Shown piece by piece: positions 1 to 7,247 of a DNA stretch of 14,205 bases (position 1 is the stretch's first letter; every line of letters starts with the position of its first letter). The DNA is from Giesbergeria sp. (GTDB taxonomy: Bacteria; Pseudomonadota; Gammaproteobacteria; Burkholderiales; Burkholderiaceae_C): positions 1 to 14,205 of the forward strand of contig JAUYGP010000085.1 of assembly GCA_030690515.1 (NCBI GenBank). The letters run 5' to 3'. The position numbers and the translations under genes are program-made. Under the pieces are notes generated by a model. It searched no databases. It was not told the origin of the DNA and saw only the letters and a program-made list of their open reading frames with translations.

Positions 1-28
1 GGGGCGTGAGTCACAATGACTCACCCCC
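1..28. repeat. Imperfect inverted repeat at the left window edge
   Basis: The first 28 bases fold into a 12-bp stem. GTGAGTCA (6-13) pairs with TGACTCAC (17-24) across a CAA loop, and GGGG (1-4) pairs with CCCC (25-28), leaving C5 bulged. It lies about 150 bases beyond the stop codon of the minus-strand hipA gene. It could be a terminator for that gene, a recombinase or regulator site, or one end of an element. The bases that would show a minus-strand T tract fall outside the window, so the role cannot be decided. Confidence 0.5.
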
Positions 29-52
29 TATGCCGATTTGTATGCCATTTGG
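29..52. repeat. Tandem 12-base direct repeat
   Basis: Two near-identical 12-base units sit side by side: TATGCCGATTTG (29-40) and TATGCCATTTGG (41-52), each containing TATGCC followed by ATTTG. Directly repeated short sites beside an inverted repeat are typical of arm-type binding sites of tyrosine recombinases or of regulator operators. No integrase gene is visible in the window, so that reading is a guess. Positions 53-181 hold no gene that I can support. Confidence 0.4.
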
Positions 53-181
53 TAGACCTTTTTTGCGTGGATGGCATCACACGTATCTGGAGCAGGTTGG
101 ATCTCACAGATGCGCCAATAAGGTCGCATGCGGTTGTTCCAATCGAGAAGAACTACTCGCGTCCTCTCCGTCCGTTTGGGA

Positions 182-1510
182 CTAGGTTGACGGTTGTTCC
201 TCAAGGCGTTTGACCTGTTTGCGCACGCCCTCAAAGATGGCCACAGCCACATCTTGCGGAAAACCCGGAGGCAACTGCCGGGTGACCGCCTCGATGGCCG
301 GTTCAACCCGGGCAAGCAGTTCGCTGATGATGTCCTCGGCGTTCTCGCCCCAGCCACACTTGGCAGCCGTGGCGTTGAAGTGACGTCGCAGGATGGTCGC
401 CAAATCGTAGTGGCGGTTCTTACCGCTCAAGGCCATGGCCAGTTTGGCATTTCTCCACGCCAGTTGATTCTTCCCATTACCTATGATGGGCCACGCGGAG
501 AGCACGTCGTACATCGGCGTGAGCGCATAACTGCCACCCGCGAAAAGGCGGATGCTGAAGTTCTTGGCATGACCGTCGGTGGCGGCCAGCAACCAAAAGG
601 CCACTTGACTTGACAGCAATGATTTCAAGTCGGCGCGCGCGTTTTGGGAGCCATTGAGCACCTGGGCAAGCTGCTCAATGCCTGGACCACCGTCGGCTTC
701 GTACTTTTTGGCGGGGGTCACGCCCAGCGCCTGACAGAAGTCTTCTTGGGGTAGACGGAGCAACCATGTGCCGGATGGATGCATCCTGCGGTCGAATCGC
801 TCTACTGCCCGTACCGGTGGGTGGTCAGCAAAAGTGACGATGTCCGCGTTGGCTACCTCGAACCCCAACGCGCCCATGAGCTTCAAGCACAGCCACTCGT
901 TGTAGACCGATGTGCGCATATCAGCTTGCATGTTGCCGACCAGGCCCAGGGGCAGCTTGAGGATGTGCGTGGTGGGGGTGGCACCGAGCGGCTTCAACCA
1001 TTTGTCCCCATGACGAAGCAAAGCAGTCTTCTCCTGCGCGCCAGCAATTGAAATGCGGAAGTCTTGTTCCTTACCTTGATGGCCAAACTGGCCTGTCGTG
1101 ACGGTGTTGCGCAGAAGGGTAGCCACGGCCTCCTCATCAAGGACTTCTCCGTCTATGCGGTTGAAGCCCGTTGGCTGTTCGTCAAGTGGCAGCAATTGAA
1201 CGGCACCCACACAGTCCCTGCCAATGGCGGCCAGGAGGTTGAAGGTGTCCTCTGAGCCAGCGGCATAGCGTTGTGCCAGGCGCTTGCGGATGGCACCGCG
1301 GTCTGGCAGCAGGTTGTCAAAGAAGTGCTCGACCCGGTCTCCACGAATCGGTTCGTTGCCTACAAGTGGCAGGGGCAACGACAGTGACAACGGCCGGGCG
1401 GAACGAGACGCCAGCCAGCTATCTTCGTAGCGCATCCTCGACCTGCGGAACACGAAATCCAGCCAGTGGGACCTTCGAAGGCTTGTGCGGATGCTTGAGG
1501 AATTGAACAT
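182..1510 (-). CDS. hipA: HipA-family serine/threonine kinase toxin, N-terminus replaced, no hipB
   Basis: From about residue 26 the protein follows E. coli HipA closely: WLAS and ARPLSLSLPL (32-47), FFDNLLPD (63-70), IGRDCVGAV (96-104), DFRISIAGAQEKTALL (150-165), LRLPQED (251-257), TDGHAKNFS (311-319) and the TPMYD motif (331-335). In HipA kinases the Asp of TDGHAKN and the later YD Asp are catalytic or metal-binding, and the Ser of RIS-AGAQEK is the autophosphorylation site; all are present (D312, D335, S154). HipA kinases phosphorylate the aminoacyl-tRNA synthetase GltX and induce dormancy. The first 25 residues do not resemble HipA and appear to be read from joined foreign sequence. An alternative ATG lies at 1435, where homology begins. 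The usual upstream antitoxin gene hipB is missing, so this is an orphan and may be inactive despite an intact kinase core. Confidence 0.85.
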   Translation of the reverse strand: MFNSSSIRTSLRRSHWLDFVFRRSRMRYEDSWLASRSARPLSLSLPLPLVGNEPIRGDRVEHFFDNLLPDRGAIRKRLAQRYAAGSEDTFNLLAAIGRDCVGAVQLLPLDEQPTGFNRIDGEVLDEEAVATLLRNTVTTGQFGHQGKEQDFRISIAGAQEKTALLRHGDKWLKPLGATPTTHILKLPLGLVGNMQADMRTSVYNEWLCLKLMGALGFEVANADIVTFADHPPVRAVERFDRRMHPSGTWLLRLPQEDFCQALGVTPAKKYEADGGPGIEQLAQVLNGSQNARADLKSLLSSQVAFWLLAATDGHAKNFSIRLFAGGSYALTPMYDVLSAWPIIGNGKNQLAWRNAKLAMALSGKNRHYDLATILRRHFNATAAKCGWGENAEDIISELLARVEPAIEAVTRQLPPGFPQDVAVAIFEGVRKQVKRLEEQPST

Positions 1511-1808
1511 AGCGCATGAGCACGACGCCTACTTCACCACAGCCATGCTGGTTCGCGCCGTTACAGACCACGTGCCTCCCATCTTAGGCGCCAAGTCGTT
1601 CGCCGAGGTCGCGAACAACTATCTCGGTGGGAAGTCGTTTGGGGAGCAAATGAAGCACCTCTACAACTCGCTGCGCAAAGTCGCCGACGGGCTCCTTCAT
1701 CAGCAGGTCCGGAAGACCGAGTCACTGCCTGAGGCACCGCAAGTGGACTTTCGCGCCGCATTGGACGTACTGTTGGGTGAGGTCGTCCGAGTGCTGCCTT
1801 CGGCATGA
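1485..1808 (+). CDS. C-terminal remnant of an unrecognised protein
   Basis: A 107-codon plus-strand frame begins at GTG 1485, but the frame is open back to a stop at 1428 and protein-like sequence starts by about 1467 (WDLRRLVRMLEELN). This suggests the gene has lost its 5' part. The product is soluble, mainly helical and has no signal or membrane segment. It includes HVPPILG, FAEVANN and a Lys/Arg-rich stretch ending RKTESLP. The pattern resembles the C-terminal helical domain of uncharacterised bacterial proteins that I remember but cannot name, so I assign no function. The frame overlaps the 5' end of the divergent hipA gene by 26 bases, which intact genes rarely do. Codon use looks coding but less GC-biased than the housekeeping genes to the right. 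Confidence 0.55.
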   Translation: MRMLEELNIAHEHDAYFTTAMLVRAVTDHVPPILGAKSFAEVANNYLGGKSFGEQMKHLYNSLRKVADGLLHQQVRKTESLPEAPQVDFRAALDVLLGEVVRVLPSA

Positions 1809-1836
1809 TTCATCGTTCGGCGCGCAAGGTGAGCAC

Positions 1837-1968
1837 ATGTTTTGCACAAAACTGCGAGAGGCAGATATGGCTGGAAAAGATGACTTATTCTTGCACTGCA
1901 AATCCTACCTTCCACCCCCTATCAAGAAAGGTGTGTCTGCAGTTTCGGCGAAGGCTAGCTGGCGCTAA
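1837..1968 (+). CDS. Possible 43-residue ORF, doubtful
   Basis: An ATG at 1837 preceded by AAGGTGAG opens a 43-residue frame ending at TAA 1966-1968. It lies between the gene remnant and the antitoxin gene and runs convergently toward the latter. I recognise no domain. The short length and degraded surroundings make it as likely to be chance or debris as a gene. A near-palindrome, GTTTTGCACAAAAC, spans 1839-1852 at its start. Confidence 0.15.
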   Translation: MFCTKLREADMAGKDDLFLHCKSYLPPPIKKGVSAVSAKASWR

Positions 1969-1974
1969 AAGCGG

Positions 1975-2307
1975 TCAGGCGTGTGCGCTGTCTTGCCGCG
2001 TCACAGCCAAATGCAAGCCCGCAGCACTCAGCACTGCCAGCAGCGTCTTTACGGTGGGATTTCCCTTCGGTCCCAGCGCACGGTATAGGCTTTCACGCGG
2101 GATGCCTGCACGCTCTGCGACTGCGGCCATGCCTTGTGCCTCTGCCACATGGCGCAGGGCGACCAGCAGCGCAGTTTGGCCACCAGGTTCGTCTGCTTCT
2201 TCCAAGGCTGCAGCCAAATACGCATTTGCAAAGTCAGGGTCTGCCTTCAGCAGTTCCACCACAGCAGTATCGTGTGGGCGGCTTGCGGGTTGCTTGTTTG
2301 TGGTCAT
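1975..2307 (-). CDS. XRE-type antitoxin (addiction module antidote, HigA-like)
   Basis: This 110-residue protein is the second gene of a toxin-antitoxin pair. Residues 12-40 (AVVELLKADPDFANAYLAAALEEA) match the N-terminal helices of the addiction-module antidote family. Residues 46-80 form the helix-turn-helix, with MAAVAERAGIPRESLYRAL as the DNA-contacting core, followed by a conserved NPTVKTLLAVLSAAGL. Family members bind and neutralise the co-encoded RelE/ParE toxin and repress their own promoter. The ATG at 2307 overlaps the toxin stop codon in an ATGA arrangement (2304-2307), which decides the start and implies translational coupling. A longer frame starting at 2454 is overlap with the toxin gene and is rejected. 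Confidence 0.9.
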   Translation of the reverse strand: MTTNKQPASRPHDTAVVELLKADPDFANAYLAAALEEADEPGGQTALLVALRHVAEAQGMAAVAERAGIPRESLYRALGPKGNPTVKTLLAVLSAAGLHLAVTRQDSAHA

Positions 2308-2633
2308 GTCGGTTTCCTTCGCTGTTGCCAGTCGTGCCAGTTTGCAAGGGCGGCGGCAATGTCGGATTGCTGGGTGCGCTTGTCTCCGCCAGCCAGCAGT
2401 AACACAAGACGCTTTCCCGCCTGGGCGTAGTACACACGGTAGCCAGGCCCCCAATCAATGCGCAGTTCCCAAACACCCTCGGCAATTGGTTTGCAATCAC
2501 CAAAGTTGCCGGCAACCATGCGGCCTACCCGCACCAGCACGCGGGCCCTTGCTTGTCGGTCTGCCAGTGCAGTAAGCCATTGCGCGTACGGGTCTTGTCC
2601 GTTGGGGCTCAGGTAGGTTTGAACTTCAAACAT
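2304..2633 (-). CDS. RelE/ParE-family toxin (addiction module killer protein)
   Basis: At 109 residues this is the usual size for the small RelE/ParE-like toxins that pair with XRE antidotes. Diagnostic features are VWELRIDWGPGYRVYY (54-69), the central strands of the fold, and LLLAGGDKRTQQSDIAAA (78-95), the typical C-terminal motif of this subgroup. Known relatives are mostly ribosome-dependent mRNA interferases, while some ParE-type members poison gyrase; the sequence alone does not settle which applies. The toxin comes first and its stop overlaps the antitoxin start by four bases. A TATAAT sequence at 2645-2650 lies 11 bases upstream of the ATG. The pair sits immediately downstream of the imu operon on the same strand, but probably has its own promoter. 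Confidence 0.9.
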   Translation of the reverse strand: MFEVQTYLSPNGQDPYAQWLTALADRQARARVLVRVGRMVAGNFGDCKPIAEGVWELRIDWGPGYRVYYAQAGKRLVLLLAGGDKRTQQSDIAAALANWHDWQQRRKPT

Positions 2634-2644
2634 GGGTTTTGTGA

Positions 2645-2650
2645 ATTATA
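2645..2650 (-). promoter_or_regulatory. Candidate -10 element of the toxin-antitoxin operon
   Basis: Read on the minus strand this is a perfect TATAAT, ending 11 bases before the toxin ATG. No convincing -35 hexamer lies 16-18 bases upstream (the aligned hexamer is GCCCTC), so the promoter would be weak or activator-assisted. The short spacing implies a very short 5' leader. The assignment is tentative. Confidence 0.35.
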
Positions 2651-2652
2651 CG

Positions 2653-2760
2653 TTACACAACCGCACAGAGGGCGCTGGGCGCGGCCTGAGCGTCGAACTG
2701 CACCCCGGCTTGTTTCAAAATCCAAGCCTCTATGCGCTCATGGTGCATCTCAGTAGACAT
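2653..2760 (-). CDS. Possible 35-residue ORF between dnaE2 and the toxin gene
   Basis: An ATG at 2760, with another in-frame ATG at 2766, opens 35 codons ending in TAA at 2653-2655. The product begins MSTEMHHERIEAWILKQAGV. It follows the dnaE2 stop by 25 bases on the same strand and could be co-transcribed. The start loosely recalls the N-terminus of YbaK-type proteins, but the frame ends too early for such a fold. It may be a small protein, a remnant of a deleted gene, or chance. It ends inside the toxin promoter region. Confidence 0.2.
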   Translation of the reverse strand: MSTEMHHERIEAWILKQAGVQFDAQAAPSALCAVV

Positions 2761-2785
2761 CCGCATCCGTCCGTGCGCTGGTCAC

Positions 2786-5700
2786 TCACCGGAATTCCCG
2801 GCTCTCGGTCGCCAGCCGTCCCAGCAGGGGCGACAGGTCTGCCAGTTGGTCGGCGATCAGGTTGCATACCTCGCCCTCGCGTTGCCACCGGCCCTTGACG
2901 GCGAGCAACCGGGAGCCCAGCAGTACCTGGCGCTGTGCGTCGCGCACCTGGCGCCACACAATCACCTGGGTGCTGCCGTGTTCGTCTTCCAGCGACACAA
3001 AAACGGTGCCGTTGGCGGTTTGCGGGCGTTGGCGCAGCGTGACGATGCCGGCGGTGCGCACGGTTCGTCCATGCGGCGTGCGGCGCAGTTCTTCCGACGT
3101 CTTGAGTTTGTACCGGTGGAGCCGGGCTCTCAGCAGTGCCATGGGGTGGCTGCGCAAGGTCAGGCCGAGCGAGGCATAGTCCCAGAGCACGTCTTCGCCT
3201 TCGGGTGCGGCGGGCAGTTCCCAGAAGTCTTCGTCGACCGGCGCATCCTGCAGCAACGCGGGCGGGGCATGCAGGGCGGCGGCATCCCACACCTGCTGGC
3301 GCCGGTGGCCTGACAGGCTTGCCAGGGCGCCGCCTGCGGCCAGCAGCTTCATCTCTGACTGTTCCAGCCGTGCGCGGCGGGCCAGCTCTTCGGCGCTGTC
3401 AAAGGGGGCCTTGTGGCGCTCGGCCACGATGCGCTGGGCGCTGGCTGTGCGCAGCCCTTGCACCCTGTGCAGGCCCAGGCGCACGGCGGGTGTGCCGGGC
3501 CGATCTTCCAGCGTGGTTTCGACCGCGCCGTGCATCACATCGACGGCGCGTACCTCCACGCCATGGCGGCGGGCATCCTGTACCAGCTGGCTGGGGGTGT
3601 AAAAACCCATGGGCTGGCTGTTGAGCAGGGCGGTGAGAAAGGCGGCGGGTTCGTGCCGCTTGATCCAGCACGAGGCGTAGACCAGCAGCGCAAAGCTGGC
3701 GGCGTGGCTCTCCGGGAAGCCGTACTCCGAGAAGCCCTTGATTTGCTCAAAGATCGCTTCGGCAAATGCGCGCTCGTATCCCCGGTCGGTCATGCCGTTC
3801 ACGATCTTGTCGTAATACTTCTCCAGCCCGCCCTTGCGTTTCCAGGCCGCCATGGCCCGGCGCAGGCCATCGGCCTCGCCAGGGGTGAAGCCCGCCGCCA
3901 GGATGGAAATCTGCATCACCTGCTCCTGAAACACCGGTACGCCCAGCGTGCGGCCCAGGGCCGCCTTCAGCGCTTCGCTGGGGTAGGTGACGGGCTCTTT
4001 GCCCTGACGGCGGTTCAGGTAGGGGTGCACCATGCCGCCCTGGATGGGCCCGGGCCGCACGATGGCGACTTCGATCACCAGGTCGTAAAAGCACCGGGGG
4101 CGCAGGCGCGGCAGCATGCTCATCTGGGCTCGGCTCTCGATTTGGAACACCCCGATGGTGTCGGCCTTGCAGACCATGTCGTAGGTGGCGCTGTCCTCAA
4201 AGGGGATGTCCTGCATGCCAAATGCATGGCCACGCCGCTGGCCGATAAGGTCCAGGGCGCGCCGGAGGGCGGACAGCATGCCCAGAGCCAGCACATCCAC
4301 CTTGAGCAGACCGGCTGCGTCGAGGTCGTCCTTGTCCCATTCGATGACCGTGCGGTCGGGCATGGAGGCGTTCTCTACCGGCACCATGCGGCACAGCAAA
4401 TCCCGCGTCAGCACGAACCCGCCCGTGTGCTGCGACAAATGCCGCGGGAACCCGATCAGCTGGCGCGTGAGCGTGATGAGCTGGCGCACGGCCAGGCTGT
4501 CCGCCGACAGACCGAGTTCCTCGAACCGTTCCATGCGGACGTTTGTGCCATCAAACCACTGCTGGCCTTTGGCGATGGCGTCCACCGTTTCCAGGTCAAA
4601 CCCGAGCGCCTTGCCTACATCGCGGATGGCAGAACGGGGCCGGTAGCTGATGACGGCCGCGGTGAGGGCGGCGCGGTCACGTCCGTATTTTGTGTACAGG
4701 TACTGGATGACCTCTTCGCGGCGCTGGTGTTCGAAGTCGATGTCGATGTCCGGCGGCTCATTGCGCTCCCGGGAGATAAAGCGCTCAAACAGCATCGACA
4801 TGCGCGCCGGGTCCACCTCGGTCACGCCCAGGCAGTAGCAGACCACGCTGTTGGCGGCCGAGCCGCGCCCCTGACACAGGATGTTCTGCGAGCGTGCAAA
4901 GGCCACGATGTCGTACACCGTGAGGAAGTAGTGTTCGTAGCGCAGTTCGCAGATCAACGACAGCTCGTGTTCCATCAGCTCCTGCACCGGTGCAGAAATG
5001 CCGCCCGGCCAGCGGCGCCCTGCGCCTTCATAGGTGGCCTGTCGCAGAAAACTGGCCGCTGTGTGCCCGCGCGGTACGACTTCGTCGGGGTACTGGTAAC
5101 GCAATTCATCCAGGCTGAAACTGCACCGCGCGGCAACATGCAGTGTCTCGGCCAGCAGGTCGGCCGGAAAAGTCTGGGCCAGACGCAGCCGGGTGCGCAG
5201 GTGCTGTTCGGCGCTGCGCTGCAAGGCGTGGCCGCATGCGGTCAGGGGTTGGCCGATGCGCGTGGCCGTCAGCACATCCTGCAGCGGCTTGCGCGAGCGC
5301 ACATGCATGTGCACATCGCCCACGGCCACCAGCGGCATGGCGGTCAGCGCGGACAGCTTGCGCATGCGGTGCAGCCAGCGTTCATCGTCCAGGCGCCGCA
5401 CCTGGTCCACGCCAATCCAGCAGCGCCCCGTGAACTGGTTCAGCGTCCATTGGCCCAGGGTTTCCAGTTGCGCCTCGGTGGCACGGCGGTCCGGGCACAG
5501 CAGTACCAGGCAGTCTGTGAGTTCTGCCCCGGTGATGTGGTCCAGGGTGAGGTGGTAGCTGCCTTTCTCGGACGAGCGCCGCAGCTTGGTGATGAAAGCG
5601 CACAGGTTGCCGTAGCCGTTCAGGTTCTGGGCCAGCACGACCAGTACACAGGAGGCTTCGGTGGCATCGTGTGGCTGGATACGGAACTGTGATCCCAGGA

Positions 5701-5911
5701 GCAAGGGCAGGCCCACAGCCTTGGCCGCCACGTGGGCGCGCACCACCCCCGCCATGCTGCACTCATCGGTCAGGGCCAGCGCCTGGTAGCCCAGGTTCTG
5801 GGCGCGTTCCACCAGTTCCGCCGGGCTGCTTGCCCCTTGCAGAAAGGTGAAATGGGAGACGCAGCGCAGCTCCACATAGTCGGGCAGCGCAAGGCGTGCA
5901 GCAGGTTTCAT
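2786..5911 (-). CDS. dnaE2: Error-prone DNA polymerase DnaE2 (ImuC)
   Basis: The 1041-residue protein is the polymerase subunit of the ImuABC mutasome, which carries out damage-induced translesion synthesis. Its length is typical of the family. An N-terminal PHP domain spans about 10-270, with TDECSMAGVVRAH at 48-60; the first HxH metal motif of replicative DnaE is not kept (ELRCVSH), as is usual for ImuC. The catalytic core includes GRGSAA (348-353), PDIDIDF (387-393, catalytic D388 and D390), and KVDVLALGML (537-546, third Asp D539). FPESHAASFALLVYASCW (732-749) is highly conserved. A helix-hairpin-helix region follows, and an OB-fold spans about 950-1028. I chose ATG 5911 because homology begins just after it and it follows the imuB stop (5916-5918) by four bases; starts further upstream would lie inside imuB. 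Confidence 0.97.
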   Translation of the reverse strand: MKPAARLALPDYVELRCVSHFTFLQGASSPAELVERAQNLGYQALALTDECSMAGVVRAHVAAKAVGLPLLLGSQFRIQPHDATEASCVLVVLAQNLNGYGNLCAFITKLRRSSEKGSYHLTLDHITGAELTDCLVLLCPDRRATEAQLETLGQWTLNQFTGRCWIGVDQVRRLDDERWLHRMRKLSALTAMPLVAVGDVHMHVRSRKPLQDVLTATRIGQPLTACGHALQRSAEQHLRTRLRLAQTFPADLLAETLHVAARCSFSLDELRYQYPDEVVPRGHTAASFLRQATYEGAGRRWPGGISAPVQELMEHELSLICELRYEHYFLTVYDIVAFARSQNILCQGRGSAANSVVCYCLGVTEVDPARMSMLFERFISRERNEPPDIDIDFEHQRREEVIQYLYTKYGRDRAALTAAVISYRPRSAIRDVGKALGFDLETVDAIAKGQQWFDGTNVRMERFEELGLSADSLAVRQLITLTRQLIGFPRHLSQHTGGFVLTRDLLCRMVPVENASMPDRTVIEWDKDDLDAAGLLKVDVLALGMLSALRRALDLIGQRRGHAFGMQDIPFEDSATYDMVCKADTIGVFQIESRAQMSMLPRLRPRCFYDLVIEVAIVRPGPIQGGMVHPYLNRRQGKEPVTYPSEALKAALGRTLGVPVFQEQVMQISILAAGFTPGEADGLRRAMAAWKRKGGLEKYYDKIVNGMTDRGYERAFAEAIFEQIKGFSEYGFPESHAASFALLVYASCWIKRHEPAAFLTALLNSQPMGFYTPSQLVQDARRHGVEVRAVDVMHGAVETTLEDRPGTPAVRLGLHRVQGLRTASAQRIVAERHKAPFDSAEELARRARLEQSEMKLLAAGGALASLSGHRRQQVWDAAALHAPPALLQDAPVDEDFWELPAAPEGEDVLWDYASLGLTLRSHPMALLRARLHRYKLKTSEELRRTPHGRTVRTAGIVTLRQRPQTANGTVFVSLEDEHGSTQVIVWRQVRDAQRQVLLGSRLLAVKGRWQREGEVCNLIADQLADLSPLLGRLATESREFR

Positions 5912-5915
5912 GGCT

Positions 5916-7247
5916 TTATGCGAAATGCCCATGGAGGAACCATGCCGTCTGGTCACCTGCCAGCCGCTGCTGGAACACCCACAGCACGCCCGCATGGGGG
6001 CTGAGGGCCAGCCAGTAATCGCGCTGCACGTTCAAGGGCAGGGCATCCTCCCCGGCGCTGCTGCGGTGCCACCAGCCACCTTCCACGCGGTCGGGCCCCA
6101 GCAGCAGTTGCAGCGGTCCCTGGTAGTACGGCCGGTTGTCGCGTTCCATGAGCCGCAGCGGCGCATCCAGCACCCAGGTGGGCAGTGGCAAATCGCCGGG
6201 CGATGGCGATGGCGCGGGTGACTTGGGGCGCTGGGCCAGGTCACTGTCCCAGCGCTGCATCCATTCCAGCCGGTGGTCTGCAGACAGAACCGGTCGGCGC
6301 ACGCAGGTGCTTCCCAGGCGTGCCTGGATGCGCTCAAGCGCCAGGTCCGTGCTTGCGCCCTTGCGCAGGGTGTCGGGAAGGAACGAGCGGCTCTCTTCGA
6401 TGACGGGAGCCACTTCGCAGGCCAGTAACTCGATGTCTCCGGCGGGCGCCAGCAAGGTGACCTGGGCCAGATGCTCGGCCAACAGGCGCGCAAAATGTTC
6501 GACGTTCTGGGTGGGTTGTGCCGTGCGCACGGTCAGTTCACCGCCGGTCCCCGCATCTTTGGCCCGCAGGGTGTCATGGCACCAGCGCAGGGTGAAAGCC
6601 GTGGCGCCCAGTCGGCGGGCCACCAGCCACCCCGCCATCTGCAGCAGCAGGCGCCGGGCGGCAAACAGCAGTGCGGGCGCGGTCTCCACCCGGGACATCA
6701 GTTCCAGCCGCACATGAAAACGCTCGGGCAGCGTGATCCATTCGTAGGCCTCGGGCCGCAATCCATAGGCCTGGTCCAGGGCTGCCAGCAGCGCCTTGTC
6801 AAAACGGCGGCCCAGCCCGCCGCGTGGCAACTGGCGCACATCTCCCAGGGTGCGGCAACCGATGCGGGCCAGGGTGGGCTGGTGCTGCCGGACGGCCGCA
6901 ATGGCCTCCAGCGGCAAGGCATCCAGAAGGGGGGCCAAGGGGCCACGGAACCCATCGCATTTGTCGGGCGCAAGACCATGGCGCACCAGGGCCAAGGCAG
7001 CGGCCCCGGTGGGTGCCCAGGCCACCCGCGCCCCCAGCTCTGCCGCACCGGCTTGCACCCGTGCGTGCAGCAGCGTCATGCCGCCGAACAGGCGTGCGCT
7101 GCCCGACACCTCTGCCACCACCGCATCCTCTAGCAAAGCCACCTTGGGGGTGAACTGCAATGCCCAGATGCCGAGGGCGCTTGCATCAATGGGGGGCGTG
7201 CATGTCGGCAGTGGAATGGGGTGCAATGCGGCCCAATGCCCATGCAT
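5916..7247 (-). CDS. imuB: ImuB, inactive Y-family polymerase-like mutasome hub
   Basis: This 443-residue protein resembles Y-family polymerases but, as in the ImuB family, lacks the acidic catalytic centre. EVSGSARLFGG (about 46-56) corresponds to the palm strand of active polymerases. A DinB-like fingers and thumb region follows (IGCRTLGDVRQLPRGGLGRRF), then a little-finger-like region beginning FHVRLELMSRVE. A C-terminal ImuB-specific tail carries GPLQLLLGPDRVEGGWW and ends FLHGHFA. In studied species ImuB links DnaE2, ImuA and the sliding clamp. I do not see a canonical QL-x-LF clamp motif; the nearest is LQLLL at about 379-383. The start at 7247 is supported by GGAG seven bases upstream, although this places 62 bases inside imuA. 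It is translationally linked to imuA and dnaE2. Confidence 0.95.
   Translation of the reverse strand: MHGHWAALHPIPLPTCTPPIDASALGIWALQFTPKVALLEDAVVAEVSGSARLFGGMTLLHARVQAGAAELGARVAWAPTGAAALALVRHGLAPDKCDGFRGPLAPLLDALPLEAIAAVRQHQPTLARIGCRTLGDVRQLPRGGLGRRFDKALLAALDQAYGLRPEAYEWITLPERFHVRLELMSRVETAPALLFAARRLLLQMAGWLVARRLGATAFTLRWCHDTLRAKDAGTGGELTVRTAQPTQNVEHFARLLAEHLAQVTLLAPAGDIELLACEVAPVIEESRSFLPDTLRKGASTDLALERIQARLGSTCVRRPVLSADHRLEWMQRWDSDLAQRPKSPAPSPSPGDLPLPTWVLDAPLRLMERDNRPYYQGPLQLLLGPDRVEGGWWHRSSAGEDALPLNVQRDYWLALSPHAGVLWVFQQRLAGDQTAWFLHGHFA

Noticed and set aside
2305..2454. Longer antitoxin starting at 2454
   Set aside because: The extra 49 residues are read out of frame from the toxin gene; the ATGA overlap and the family length support the start at 2307.
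3413..5692. 759-codon plus-strand open frame
   Set aside because: It lies fully antisense to dnaE2, whose catalytic motifs are unmistakable. The His/Gly/Ala/Gln-rich, repetitive composition is that of a high-GC shadow frame.
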